Below, in pieces: positions 8,272-18,264 of a stretch of DNA of 64,000 nucleotides. Below the pieces are notes generated by a model, which was given only the letters and a program-made list of their open reading frames with translations, made no database searches and was not told where the DNA came from. The translations under genes and the position numbers were made by a program. This DNA is from Chryseobacterium indologenes. GTDB lineage: Bacteria > Bacteroidota > Bacteroidia > Flavobacteriales > Weeksellaceae. Every line of letters starts with the position of its first letter. Position 1 is the stretch's first letter. Location of the stretch: assembly GCA_001013295.1 (NCBI GenBank), contig LAZY01000033.1:151503-215502 (forward strand), in the 5' to 3' direction.

Positions 8272-9507
8272 ATGGATAATATAGCGTTGATTGAATCCTT
8301 TGGTGATTTTAAAGACGAAAAAGGGATCAGTAAGATTGATCTTATGGCAATTATTGAGGATTCACTGAAGACACTTTTGAGAAAAAGATTTGATTCAGAT
8401 GACCATTTTGATGTGATTGTAAACCCGGATAAAGGAGATTTTCAGATATTTTTGAATAAAACAATTGTAGAGGACGAAATGTCTGAAGATGATGATTTGG
8501 AAATTGAAATTTCTGAAGCTAAGAAGATTGACCCTACCTTCGAAGTAGGTGAGGACTTTACAATGGAAATTCCTGTTGCACAGTTGGGAAGAAGAAATAT
8601 TCTTACCCTTAAGCAGATTCTGGCTACAAAACTTCAGGAGCACAATAATGCAATGCTGTACGAGCAGTTTAGAGATAAAATCGGGGAAATTGTAGTAGGA
8701 GAAATTCACCATATCCGTCATAAGCACGTGATTTTGCTGGATGATGAAGGAAATGAATTTATTTTACCGAAAGAAAACCAGATCCCATCCGATTTCTTTA
8801 AAAAGGGTGAGAATATCAGAGCTATTGTTGAGACAGTAGATTTTAAAGGTTCTAAACCACAGATTATTATTTCCAGAACTGCACCTAAGTTCCTAGAGAA
8901 GTTATTAGAGCTGGAAATTCCTGAGATCCAGGACGGAACAATTATGCTGAAAAAAGTAGTAAGAATTCCTGGTGAAAAGGCGAAGATTGCAGTAGATGCT
9001 TATGATGACAGAATCGATCCGGTAGGAGCTTGTGTTGGGGTAAAAGGGTCCAGAATTCATGGCGTTGTAAGAGAGTTGAGAAATGAAAACATCGATGTTA
9101 TTCAGTGGTCTAAAAACCCTGAGATTTTGGTGAAGAGAGCATTAGGAAATGTGACCGTCAATAAAATTGACATCAACGAGGATCAAAACTATGCACTAGT
9201 GTATACGCCTGTTGAAGAGATTTCTAAAGTAATTGGAAAACAAGGACAGAATATTAGACTGGCTTCTTGGTTGTCAGGATATGAAATTGATGTATACAGA
9301 GAGTCCAGCGAGGATGACGATGTTGAATTGAGAGAATTTAACGATGATATCGAGCAGTGGATTTTGGATGAGTTTAAGAAAGTAGGACTTACAACTGCAA
9401 AATCAGTATTGGATAAAGAAACTGAAAGTCTTTTAAATATGGTAGACCTTGAAGAAGAAACCATCGAAGAGGTTAAACGTATTCTGAGAGAAGAATTTGA
9501 AGATTAA
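8272..9507 (+). CDS. nusA: Transcription termination/antitermination protein NusA
   Basis: 411 residues. The order is an N-terminal RNA-polymerase-binding domain (about 1-125), an S1 domain (about 135-200), and two KH domains with GACVGVKGSRI (KH1) and VIGKQGQNIRLAS (KH2). The end is acidic, without the two full AR repeats of the E. coli protein, as usual for this phylum. It modulates pausing, termination and antitermination. It lies 17 bases after rimP and 76 bases before infB. Confidence 0.97.
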   Translation: MDNIALIESFGDFKDEKGISKIDLMAIIEDSLKTLLRKRFDSDDHFDVIVNPDKGDFQIFLNKTIVEDEMSEDDDLEIEISEAKKIDPTFEVGEDFTMEIPVAQLGRRNILTLKQILATKLQEHNNAMLYEQFRDKIGEIVVGEIHHIRHKHVILLDDEGNEFILPKENQIPSDFFKKGENIRAIVETVDFKGSKPQIIISRTAPKFLEKLLELEIPEIQDGTIMLKKVVRIPGEKAKIAVDAYDDRIDPVGACVGVKGSRIHGVVRELRNENIDVIQWSKNPEILVKRALGNVTVNKIDINEDQNYALVYTPVEEISKVIGKQGQNIRLASWLSGYEIDVYRESSEDDDVELREFNDDIEQWILDEFKKVGLTTAKSVLDKETESLLNMVDLEEETIEEVKRILREEFED

Positions 9508-9583
9508 GATTGTAAATAAATCTTAATAAACAGTAAAAAAGAAATACTTTAATTTTAAAAATTAAAAACAGTAAATAATATAG

Positions 9584-12553
9584 ATGCCAAAAATTAGATT
9601 AAATAAAGCGGTTAAGGAATTCAATATTTCGATGTCCAGATTAGTAGAGTTTTTACAATCAAAGGGTATCGAAGTTGAAAGCAATCCTAACGCTCAATTG
9701 GAAGAATCGGCATATTCTGCATTGGAGGCTGAGTTTGCTAAAGACGGCGAACAAAGAAAGGCTTCCCATGAGGTGGTGATCACTAAAGTTCCGGAAGAAA
9801 AACTGGAAATTGAAGAGAAGAAAACCCCTGAAGTGATAAGAGCTAAAGCAAATAAACCAGAAACTAGAATTTTAGGTAAAATTGATCTAGAACCTAAGAA
9901 GCCTGAAGTTGAGGAAGTTCCTGCAGCTCCTGTGGCTCCTGTTGCAACACCGGTTGAAGAAAAGAAAGAAGAAATCGTGAAAGAAGAACAACCGGAAGTA
10001 AAAGCAGCTCCTGAAAAGCAGGAATTCAAAGTTTTGGATAAAATTGATTTGTCTCAAATAGAATCTAGAAACAGACCTGTGAAAAAAGACAAACCAAAAA
10101 TGGAGGAGAAAAAAGAAGAAGTAAAACCTGTGGAACCAGTAAAAGAAACTCCAAAACCAGTAGTAGAAGAGAAAAAAGCAGAAACTCCAAAAGTGGAGGC
10201 AGAGCCGGAATCTCAAGAACCACAGAAAATTGAGACGGTTTATCAGAAACTTGACGGTCCTAAGATCGTTGGGGAAAAGATTGACTTAACTCAATTTGCT
10301 CCAAAACCAGGTGCTGGTGCAAAAAAGAAAAGAAAGAGAATTGAAAAACCAGGTGGCCAGAATAACCAACAAGGTCAGGGGAATAATCAAAACTCAGGAA
10401 ACAATAATAACCAGGGTGGTCAAGGCCAAGGAAACCGTCAGCACAACAATGGTGGACAAGGTGGAAACCGTCAGGGACAAGGCGGACAAGGAAACCGTCC
10501 TCAAGGTCAGGGTGGCCAGGGAGGAAACCGCTTCGGAAACAATCAGGGAGGTGGAAACCGTCCGGGTGGCCAAGGTGGTGGTGGCTTCAAAAAAGGAGGC
10601 CAGAACAACAGACCTGGTCAAAGAGTTATGCCAGTTGAATTAACTGACGAACAAGTTAAAAACCAGATCAAGGAAACCTTAGAGAAACTTACCAACAAAG
10701 GAGGTAAATCTAAATCTGCAAAACATAGAAAAGATAAGAGAACTTTCCGTAGAGAACAGGACGAACGTCAGCAGGAACTTGAGGCACAAGACAGAACGCT
10801 GAAAGTAACAGAATTCATCACAGTAGGTGAATTGGCAAGTTTGATGAACGTTTCTCCAACTGAAGTAATCTCTGCTTGTTTCTCACTTGGGGTAATGGTA
10901 ACCATGAACCAAAGATTAGAGGCTGATACCTTATTATTAGTAGCAGATGAATTCGGTTACAAGATTGAATTCTCTGATGCAGATCTTGAAGATACAGATG
11001 CAGAAGACGAAATCGATACTGAAGAAAGCTTAGTGTCAAGAGCACCTGTTGTTACGGTAATGGGGCACGTTGACCACGGTAAAACTTCATTACTGGATTA
11101 CGTTAGAAAAACAAACGTAATTGCAGGTGAATCAGGAGGTATTACTCAGCACATCGGTGCTTATAATGTGAAACTGGAAAATGGTCAGAGAATTACATTC
11201 TTAGATACACCAGGTCACGAAGCCTTTACGGCGATGAGAGCAAGAGGTGCACAGATCACGGATATTGCGATTATCGTAATTGCAGCCGATGATGATGTAA
11301 TGCCACAGACAAAAGAAGCTATTGCTCACGCACAGGCTGCAGGAGTACCAATGATTATCGCTATCAACAAGGTAGATAAGCCAAATGCTAACCCGGACAA
11401 CATCCGTCAGCAGCTTTCAGGTTTAAACCCACCGGTTTTAGTGGAAGAATGGGGAGGAAATGTTCAGGCTCAAGAAATTTCGGCTAAATTCGGTAATAAC
11501 GTAGATGTGTTATTGGAGAAAGTTTTATTACAGGCAGAAATGCTTGAATTAAAAGCTAACCCTGAACGTTCGGCAAATGGAGTTGTTATTGAAGCATCTC
11601 TTGATAAAGGAAGAGGATATGTGGCAACGATGTTGGTACAGACCGGAACTTTAAGGGTAGGTGACTATGTTGTAGCAGGTAAAAACCATGGTAAAGTAAA
11701 AGCATTGCTTGATGAAAGAGGGAAGAATCTTGCGGAAGCAGGACCTTCGATTCCTGCAACAATCTTAGGTTTAGACGGAGCGCCTACAGCAGGTGATAAA
11801 TTCCGTGTTTATACTGACGAAAGTGAAGGTAAAGCTATCGCTAATAAGAGAGAACAGTTACAGAGAGAACTTTCTATCAGAACGAAAAAACATACAACGC
11901 TTGAAGAATTAGGTAGACGTATTGCTTTAGGAGAATTCAAAGAATTGAATATTATCCTTAAGGGTGACGTGGATGGTTCTGTAGAAGCACTTTCTGATCA
12001 GTTACAAAGATTATCAACAGAAGAAATCAGTGTGAAAATCCTTCACTCAGGTGTAGGACAGATCACAGAATCTGATATTAACTTAGCGGCGGCATCAGAT
12101 GCTATTATCATTGGCTTTAACGTAAGAGCTGGTGCGAATGCAAAAGAACTTGCAGACCGTGAAGAAATTGAGATCAGAACATACTCTGTAATCTATAAAG
12201 CTATCGACGAAGTAAAAGAAGCGATGGAGGGAATGCTTTCTCCGGAAATTCAGGAGCAGGTTATTGGTAACGTTGAAATCCGTGAAGTATTCAAGATTTC
12301 TAAAGTGGGTTCAATTGCCGGATGTATGGTTCTTACCGGAAAAGTAACAAGACAGTCCAAAGTACGTTTGCTAAGAGATGGTATTGTGAAATTTGACGGA
12401 GAGCTTGAAAGTTTGAAACGTTTCAAAGATGATGTGAAGGAAGTAACAAAAGGTTACGAATGTGGATTGAACCTGAAAGGTTACAATGATATTGAAATCG
12501 GAGATATTCTTGAAGTTTACGAAGAAGTAGCTGTTAAGAAAAAGCTGAAATAA
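9584..12553 (+). CDS. infB: Translation initiation factor IF-2
   Basis: 989 residues. It starts with an IF2-N motif (MPKIRLNKAVKEFNISMSRL), then a long Lys/Glu/Pro-rich linker, a Gln/Gly/Asn low-complexity stretch (about residues 257-347), and a second IF2-N-like segment (about 415-460). The GTPase domain has G1 GHVDHGKTS (about 493), G3 DTPGHE and G4 NKVD, followed by domains II-IV. It places initiator tRNA on the 30S subunit. The conserved operon context and a strong terminator right after the stop support the call. Confidence 0.97.
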   Translation: MPKIRLNKAVKEFNISMSRLVEFLQSKGIEVESNPNAQLEESAYSALEAEFAKDGEQRKASHEVVITKVPEEKLEIEEKKTPEVIRAKANKPETRILGKIDLEPKKPEVEEVPAAPVAPVATPVEEKKEEIVKEEQPEVKAAPEKQEFKVLDKIDLSQIESRNRPVKKDKPKMEEKKEEVKPVEPVKETPKPVVEEKKAETPKVEAEPESQEPQKIETVYQKLDGPKIVGEKIDLTQFAPKPGAGAKKKRKRIEKPGGQNNQQGQGNNQNSGNNNNQGGQGQGNRQHNNGGQGGNRQGQGGQGNRPQGQGGQGGNRFGNNQGGGNRPGGQGGGGFKKGGQNNRPGQRVMPVELTDEQVKNQIKETLEKLTNKGGKSKSAKHRKDKRTFRREQDERQQELEAQDRTLKVTEFITVGELASLMNVSPTEVISACFSLGVMVTMNQRLEADTLLLVADEFGYKIEFSDADLEDTDAEDEIDTEESLVSRAPVVTVMGHVDHGKTSLLDYVRKTNVIAGESGGITQHIGAYNVKLENGQRITFLDTPGHEAFTAMRARGAQITDIAIIVIAADDDVMPQTKEAIAHAQAAGVPMIIAINKVDKPNANPDNIRQQLSGLNPPVLVEEWGGNVQAQEISAKFGNNVDVLLEKVLLQAEMLELKANPERSANGVVIEASLDKGRGYVATMLVQTGTLRVGDYVVAGKNHGKVKALLDERGKNLAEAGPSIPATILGLDGAPTAGDKFRVYTDESEGKAIANKREQLQRELSIRTKKHTTLEELGRRIALGEFKELNIILKGDVDGSVEALSDQLQRLSTEEISVKILHSGVGQITESDINLAAASDAIIIGFNVRAGANAKELADREEIEIRTYSVIYKAIDEVKEAMEGMLSPEIQEQVIGNVEIREVFKISKVGSIAGCMVLTGKVTRQSKVRLLRDGIVKFDGELESLKRFKDDVKEVTKGYECGLNLKGYNDIEIGDILEVYEEVAVKKKLK
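10350..10625 (+). repeat. Gly/Gln/Asn-rich low-complexity tract inside infB
   Basis: Degenerate in-frame repeats encode runs such as GQGGQGNRPQGQGGQGGNR. Because the unit is repetitive, long open frames also appear out of frame here; these are artefacts. Such linkers vary in length between strains by slippage. Confidence 0.8.
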
Positions 12554-12570
12554 TATAATTCAGATATAAT

Positions 12571-12605
12571 AAAAATCAGGCACCTCAATGAGGTGCCTGA
12601 TTTTT
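12571..12605. terminator. Bidirectional terminator between infB and the facing gene
   Basis: A 16-bp perfect stem (AAAAATCAGGCACCTC and its complement) with a 3-base loop, flanked by A and T runs. It serves infB on the plus strand and the convergent gene ending at 12638. Confidence 0.9.
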
Positions 12606-12637
12606 ATTTTTACAATACCTTTAATGTTTTCTTTTCC

Positions 12638-13318
12638 CTAGTTCTGATTCATAAAGTTGACAAGCTTTATCAGATCCTCGTCTTTATCAAATTTTATCTT
12701 ATTTGATTTACAAAAATCATTTAAGCTGTCTTTTTTATCCGGGAATAGCTCAATTATATCTTTCTGGTTTCTTGGTTTCTTGATAAAATCTCCTTTTTCA
12801 GTTTGAATATAATAGACAGGTTGTTGTGATTTAAAAGAAGCGGGCTTGTCTGATGCATAGGAATTGGGAGCCGGAACAGCATCTATAAATAAGGTCTTTA
12901 TTTTTTTATACAGAGATGTTTTACCTGAAACTAATTCAACAAAATAACCATTCAGTTCATCCGATGTATTTAATAGTACAAATACTTGCTTGGGTGAAGT
13001 TATTGTAACTCTGGAAAATTTAGCTTCTTTGGGAAGTGCTAGAATCTCATTGTTCTTTTGAAATTGTATTTCATCAGAATAACTATTGTACCGTACCGGA
13101 ACTTCTTCGTAGCCTTCTGCAACCTTTGCTGTATTGAAATTTTTATTAAGATAAGGAGTGCCTATAATTTCGTCGTATTTAAGGTTTTTCCCACTTTTAG
13201 AGATTACATAATCTAGTATTACTGGTGCTCCGAACATTACATTTGTATATCTGACTTGCTGTGAAAATGCACTTGTAAATGCACCACATAATAAAATGCT
13301 GAAAATTATTTTTTTCAT
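12638..13318 (-). CDS. Exported hypothetical protein
   Basis: 226 residues with a clear signal peptide (MKKIIFSILLCGAFTSAFSQ, A/S-x-Q type cleavage). The mature part shows no motif I recognise. It contains VRYTNVMFGAPVILDYVISK near the N-terminus and a Lys-rich C-terminal third. It is probably periplasmic. It stands alone between convergent infB and a divergent SusC gene, with a -7 box (CAAATGTA on the plus strand) 25 bases upstream. Confidence 0.75.
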   Translation of the reverse strand: MKKIIFSILLCGAFTSAFSQQVRYTNVMFGAPVILDYVISKSGKNLKYDEIIGTPYLNKNFNTAKVAEGYEEVPVRYNSYSDEIQFQKNNEILALPKEAKFSRVTITSPKQVFVLLNTSDELNGYFVELVSGKTSLYKKIKTLFIDAVPAPNSYASDKPASFKSQQPVYYIQTEKGDFIKKPRNQKDIIELFPDKKDSLNDFCKSNKIKFDKDEDLIKLVNFMNQN

Positions 13319-13342
13319 GTTAGAATAGTTTTATTTAGCTAC

Positions 13343-13350
13343 CAAATGTA
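13343..13350 (-). promoter_or_regulatory. Candidate -7 box for the exported hypothetical gene
   Basis: The minus strand reads TACATTTG (TAnnTTTG), 25 bases before the start at 13318. The -33 element is not clear. Confidence 0.4.
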
Positions 13351-13405
13351 TAAATATAATCTGATATATAGTTAAGTTTAATCTAGTTATGCAAAAAGAG
13401 TTTTT

Positions 13406-13440
13406 TTTGCAGAGTTTAATTTAGAATAATTCTAAATTTG
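13406..13440 (+). promoter_or_regulatory. Candidate promoter for the first SusC/SusD pair
   Basis: TTTG at 13406-13409 and TAAATTTG at 13433-13440, spacer 23 bases. If used, it leaves an AT-rich leader of about 215 bases. I see no riboswitch fold in 13441-13658. Confidence 0.4.
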
Positions 13441-13658
13441 TTAGATCGTAATGAGAATTTAATGTTAAAAAACAATATTGGAATATCTTTTTTATATTAT
13501 TAATAATAATCATAGGCCTTCTTTATTCAATTTAGCCCCTTTTACTGATATTTTACCATTTAATTTATATAATGATGGCTAATAATACACTGGGGCACTT
13601 GTGAATGTTAATATTTATTAACATATTTGTCAATTAAAATATATTAAAATTTGTTAAT

Positions 13659-16541
13659 ATGAATGTTAAATTACGTGTATTAACAGCTGGTGTCTTGTTT
13701 TTCACAGGACAAGCTGTATTTGCTCAGGAAAATGGCTCTAAGGACAAAAAGGACAAGGAGACAAAAATTGAGGAGGTAGTTGTTTTAGGGTATAGTAAGA
13801 CTGCTACAAAGGCTAAGTCAACGGCTGCTTCAACTACGATTAGTGCTGAGACACTTGAGAATCGTCCAAATTCAACTTTCTTAAACTCTATCCAGGGAAC
13901 AGCACCAGGAATGTCGGTGAACTCTAGTTCTGGTTCTCCAGGATCTGGAAAGATTGATATTATGATCCGTGGTCTGGGTTCTTTAAATGCAAGTACTGAC
14001 CCTCTATATGTTATCGATGGTCTTTCTACATCTGCAACTCAGTTTAGAAACTTGAATCCAAATGATATTGAGAGTTTAAGTATCTTGAGAGATGCGCAGG
14101 CTACTTCAATCTATGGTAACAGAGGTGCAAACGGAGTTGTTGTAATTACTACGAAAACGGGTAAATTTAATTCAGGTCTTAGACTGTCATATGATGCCTT
14201 AACATCGTTCTCGACTTATCCGAAAACGAAGTATAATATGGCTAATGCTAAAGAATTTTTACAGATTTCAAAGAATTATGGATCTGGTAAAGGGGCTTCT
14301 ATGACACAGGATGCTATCAATAACTACTCTACAGATACAGACTGGAGTAAAGAGTTCATGAGAACCGGTATTAGCCAACAGCATAATTTAGCCCTTCAGG
14401 CAGGAGGAGAAAATGTTTCACTTTACTCATCTTTAGGATATTTAAGCAATGAAGGGGTTATTAAAGGAACTGATTTCCAAAGATTCACTTTCAGAAATAA
14501 TATTACTGGATCTTCTAAAGATAAAAGATTCAACTATGCAGCGATGTTGAGTACTGCATATTCAAAAAGAAACCAGTTAGATCAGGAAGAAAACGCTAAC
14601 ATTAATAATAACTCTGTTCAGAACGTATTGTTCGGTTCGTTATTATCAGATCCAACTCTTGGAGCATATCCATTCCAAAACGGAAGAGATATGTATAACA
14701 CCGTTGGGTCTAACAGTTCTGCATACAGACCTTGGGTTCTTTATGATAACTTAATTGGTGGTATTCAGAACAGATATGAAGAAACTACAATTAACGGTAA
14801 CTTCAAAACATCATATAAACTTACTGATCATTTAACAGTAGGAAACAGGACTGGTATTGATTATAGAACTGCTGACAGAACTTTTGCTAGAGCTCCACTA
14901 GGATATTTATCTAGTGTTGTTTCTCTTCCATCAGGAGCAACATATGCGGGAATTGAAACTTTAGCTAATACAAAAGATTTCAACTTCAATACAGTAACAA
15001 ACGTTACTTATAATCAACAGTTTGGTGAGCATGATATAACGGTAGGAGCATATATAGATTATATGAAAACTCATTATCAGTTCAAATCTCAGACTCAGAA
15101 CGGACTAGATCCACTTTTATGGAAACTTGGAGCAGGAACTGGTTACATTCCGTTTAGCCCAGATAGTCCGGCATTCTATGGCCCAACAGTATCTGCAAAC
15201 AAAGTGACAGGAGGTACTCTTGCATACTTTGCTACCGTAGATTATGACTATGCAGGGAAGTATGGAGTAAGTGGTGTTATCAGAAGAGATGCCAGTTACA
15301 GATTTAGTGGAGCTAATAAATGGGAGACATTCTGGTCAATCGGAGGTAGATGGAACATTGACAAAGAATCATTCATGAGCGACTCTAAATTCAGAATGTT
15401 GAAATTAAGAGCGTCTTATGGTACTCAGGGTAACCAAAACTTAGGGGTTGCTGCGAATAACCAAAACCCTATGATCTTATTTCCAAACTACTATAATGAT
15501 ATAATATCTGCTACAGCTCCTGGAACCGGAGGGTATCAGAGTACTTATGGATATTTGTACAGACTAGGGAACCCGTTCCTTCAGTGGGAAAAACAATCTA
15601 TGACAAACATCGGTTTAGACTTTAACTATAATGGTATTATTGAAGGTACAATTGATGTATATAGAAAAGTAACTTCAAACCTATTTAATGGAATCACTGT
15701 TTCTGCGGGAGTTGGTTCCAATAATCCAGCATCATTTACAATCAATGGTAATAATGGTGAAATGGAAAATAAAGGGATTGAAGGTAGCTTGAAAGGTAAT
15801 CTTATCAGAAAGCAGGATTTGAGATTGTCAGTGTTTGCAAATGCTGGGTATAACAAAAACAAAATTATATCTCTTCCAAACGAAAGTTTAGTAAGTGATA
15901 ACGTAAATGCAATTGGAGGCCCTGCTGCTCAATGGCAATTATACCATTATGTAGGAGTAAACCATGAAACCGGAGAACAGCAGTTCCTTGACAGAAATGG
16001 AAATATAACTGAAGCTCCAACTGCTAATGATAGAGTCTTAACTGGAAAATCTATGTATCCTAAACTTACCGGGGGATTCGGTTTCGATTTAGATTACAAA
16101 GGATTCTTTGCTAATGCATTGTTCACATTCCAGACAGGTGGATGGCAGTATGATAACTTGTATCAGTGGGCTATGAACCCTCAATATGCAGCAAACGGAT
16201 TAAACGTATCAAGAGATCTTTTAAATGCATGGACTCCTGATAATAAAGGATCTGATATTCCAAGTCTTAGAGCTGATAATGCAGGATCAGTAGGATCTTC
16301 TGATAGATTTTTATATAAAACAGATTTCATTAGACTTAAGAATGTATCTATAGGATATAGCTTCACAAAATCAATGCTTCAGAATCTTCCAATAAGATCA
16401 CTTAAGCTATTTGTTCAGGCTGAAAACTTATATACTTGGTCAGATTGGAGAGGATTTGATCCGGAACCAGTAACTCGTTATTCATTAGGTGTTTATCCAA
16501 ACCCTAAGACGGTTTCTGTAGGTGTAAATGTTGAGTTCTAA
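13659..16541 (+). CDS. SusC/RagA family TonB-linked outer membrane protein
   Basis: 960 residues with a signal peptide ending VFAQ (residue 23). A short linker leads directly to a TonB-box-like EEVVVLGYS and the plug domain (TLENRPN, IRGLGSLNASTDPLYVIDGL, and SIYGNRGANGVVVITTK, the diagnostic SusC plug motif). The rest is a beta-barrel ending in NVEF with a C-terminal aromatic. The N-terminal carboxypeptidase-D regulatory domain common in SusC is absent. It forms the uptake pore with the SusD lipoprotein encoded 28 bases downstream. No sugar-degrading enzyme is nearby, so the substrate (glycan, peptide or other) is unknown. Confidence 0.93.
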   Translation: MNVKLRVLTAGVLFFTGQAVFAQENGSKDKKDKETKIEEVVVLGYSKTATKAKSTAASTTISAETLENRPNSTFLNSIQGTAPGMSVNSSSGSPGSGKIDIMIRGLGSLNASTDPLYVIDGLSTSATQFRNLNPNDIESLSILRDAQATSIYGNRGANGVVVITTKTGKFNSGLRLSYDALTSFSTYPKTKYNMANAKEFLQISKNYGSGKGASMTQDAINNYSTDTDWSKEFMRTGISQQHNLALQAGGENVSLYSSLGYLSNEGVIKGTDFQRFTFRNNITGSSKDKRFNYAAMLSTAYSKRNQLDQEENANINNNSVQNVLFGSLLSDPTLGAYPFQNGRDMYNTVGSNSSAYRPWVLYDNLIGGIQNRYEETTINGNFKTSYKLTDHLTVGNRTGIDYRTADRTFARAPLGYLSSVVSLPSGATYAGIETLANTKDFNFNTVTNVTYNQQFGEHDITVGAYIDYMKTHYQFKSQTQNGLDPLLWKLGAGTGYIPFSPDSPAFYGPTVSANKVTGGTLAYFATVDYDYAGKYGVSGVIRRDASYRFSGANKWETFWSIGGRWNIDKESFMSDSKFRMLKLRASYGTQGNQNLGVAANNQNPMILFPNYYNDIISATAPGTGGYQSTYGYLYRLGNPFLQWEKQSMTNIGLDFNYNGIIEGTIDVYRKVTSNLFNGITVSAGVGSNNPASFTINGNNGEMENKGIEGSLKGNLIRKQDLRLSVFANAGYNKNKIISLPNESLVSDNVNAIGGPAAQWQLYHYVGVNHETGEQQFLDRNGNITEAPTANDRVLTGKSMYPKLTGGFGFDLDYKGFFANALFTFQTGGWQYDNLYQWAMNPQYAANGLNVSRDLLNAWTPDNKGSDIPSLRADNAGSVGSSDRFLYKTDFIRLKNVSIGYSFTKSMLQNLPIRSLKLFVQAENLYTWSDWRGFDPEPVTRYSLGVYPNPKTVSVGVNVEF

Positions 16542-16569
16542 TTAAGTTTCTTATTCTAAATTTAAAAAA

Positions 16570-18174
16570 ATGAAAAAAAATATAATAAAAGCCTTTTTTA
16601 TTAGTGCTACGATGCTAACGGGAGGGGTGCTGATGAATAGCTGTAATGATAGTATTGACATTGTGCAGGATGGTGAAGCATATGAAAGTCAGATTACCAC
16701 TGTTACCCAGTTGACTTCATATTTAACAGGTTCTGTTTATAATCTTATGGAACCTACTTTTGCTAATTACCTTACTGCAGTTATCACAGATGAATTAGCA
16801 CCAGGTATTGGTAGTGGAGGACAGGAATTTCAATTACACAGATTCTTTATCGATAGCAATGATACATATACTGCAAATATTTGGTCAAACAATTATTTGG
16901 TAATCAACAGAGTTAATCACGTTTTAAAAGTTGCAGAGCAGGTAAAACCAGCTAACGCAGCTGAACAAACTACGTATAATAAAGTAATAGCTCAAGCTAG
17001 AGCGATCAGGGCATATTGCTATTTACAACTAGAGACTTATTTTTCTACTGACATGAAAAATGAGAATGCTCTAGGGGTAATGTGGTTAGAAGGTGTTCCT
17101 GCCGGAGATAATATATTTAACTTCTCTGCACCTCGTCTTAGCAATAAAGCTATTTATGACCGAATCAATGCTGACTTAGATTACGCAAGAGGTATTCTTC
17201 CTTATATGAAGAATGATGGTCCTACAGCTAATAATCCTGCACTGAATTCAGATTCTAGATTTTTTGCTAGTAAAGACTTTGTAAATGCTATTGCTGCAAG
17301 ATTTAACCTATACAGAGGTAATTATGCTCTTGCTAAACAATATGCACAAGATGTAGTATCCAATGTTAGTTTTGGTTTAACGGTTGCAACTCCAATGACA
17401 ACATCAACTTCTGGAGCTATAGGTTCTAGTAGCTGGAATTCAGCATGGTATAATACAAATACTGCTTTCAACCCTTACAGACAGATGTGGGGAGATCTGA
17501 ACAGAGGAGAGATTATTTTTGCACTTAATAGATTAGCTACAGGTTCTACAGGACCTACTACTGCTGGTATTGGTACTTATTATAATACAAATGCTTCAAA
17601 TATTACAGGAGCTGTAATGTGGTTCTGGGGTAAAAACCTATACAATGCATTTAATGTAAATGGTGATGTAAGAAAGTATGCGTATATAGATCCAAGTTCT
17701 AATCCTTATCTTGCAAATAACTACTTCGTTATTGATAAGTTTCCTGGAAAGCCGGGTGCAGCAACAAGAAATGATGTTAAAGTTTTCAGATTGTCTGAAA
17801 TGCAATTGATCTTAGCTGAAACAGCTGTAGAAGAAGGTAATTTTGCTCAAGCTGCAACATATGTAAATAATGTAAGAACTGCGCGAGCATATTCAGGTAC
17901 ACCTGTAACCCCTACTTACGCAAATAAGCAAGCAGCTTATGCTGATATCCTTAAAGAGAGAAGAGTAGAACTTGCATTAGAAGGACACCGTTATATCGAT
18001 CTTAAGAGATTGGCAACAACTGCTGGAGTAACAATGGATAGAGATTTAACAGCTGACGATTATATCCCAACTTCAAATCTTCCAAACAATAGCTATAAGT
18101 ATACATTACCTATTCCATTAGCGGAATTAACAGGTAACCCAGGTATGGCTGGACAACAAAACCCTGGTTATTAA
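16570..18174 (+). CDS. SusD/RagB family nutrient-binding outer membrane lipoprotein
   Basis: 534 residues with a lipoprotein signal (MNSC lipobox, C25). It contains the RagB/SusD pattern: TPR-like helices (ARAIRAYCYLQLETYF), then near the C-terminus FRLSEMQLILAETAVEEGNF, YVNNVRTAR and ILKERRVELALEGHRYIDLKR, all typical of the family. It caps the SusC barrel and binds substrate at the cell surface. Transcription probably ends at the hairpin 24 bases after the stop. Confidence 0.93.
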   Translation: MKKNIIKAFFISATMLTGGVLMNSCNDSIDIVQDGEAYESQITTVTQLTSYLTGSVYNLMEPTFANYLTAVITDELAPGIGSGGQEFQLHRFFIDSNDTYTANIWSNNYLVINRVNHVLKVAEQVKPANAAEQTTYNKVIAQARAIRAYCYLQLETYFSTDMKNENALGVMWLEGVPAGDNIFNFSAPRLSNKAIYDRINADLDYARGILPYMKNDGPTANNPALNSDSRFFASKDFVNAIAARFNLYRGNYALAKQYAQDVVSNVSFGLTVATPMTTSTSGAIGSSSWNSAWYNTNTAFNPYRQMWGDLNRGEIIFALNRLATGSTGPTTAGIGTYYNTNASNITGAVMWFWGKNLYNAFNVNGDVRKYAYIDPSSNPYLANNYFVIDKFPGKPGAATRNDVKVFRLSEMQLILAETAVEEGNFAQAATYVNNVRTARAYSGTPVTPTYANKQAAYADILKERRVELALEGHRYIDLKRLATTAGVTMDRDLTADDYIPTSNLPNNSYKYTLPIPLAELTGNPGMAGQQNPGY

Positions 18175-18197
18175 TCAACAATAATCATATTATATAG

Positions 18198-18223
18198 AAC
18201 CCCTGCTCTGAGCAGGGGTTTTT
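18198..18223 (+). terminator. Terminator after the first SusD gene
   Basis: Stem AACCCCTGCT/AGCAGGGGTT with a 3-base loop, followed by T residues. Confidence 0.9.
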
Positions 18224-18239
18224 ATTTGCTATTATTTCT

Positions 18240-18247
18240 TATTTTTG
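18240..18247 (+). promoter_or_regulatory. Candidate -7 box for the porin gene
   Basis: TATTTTTG (TAnnTTTG) 17 bases before the start. The nearest TTTG upstream is at 18225, which is short spacing. Confidence 0.4.
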
Positions 18248-18264
18248 CTGAACAATAATGAATA

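Noticed and set aside
10296..10643. Alternative-frame open frame in the low-complexity part of infB
   Set aside because: A consequence of the repeated Gly/Gln/Asn codons; the infB frame continues intact.
13441..13658. Riboswitch before the first SusC gene
   Set aside because: The leader is long and AT-rich, but no conserved aptamer core or stable hairpin could be found.
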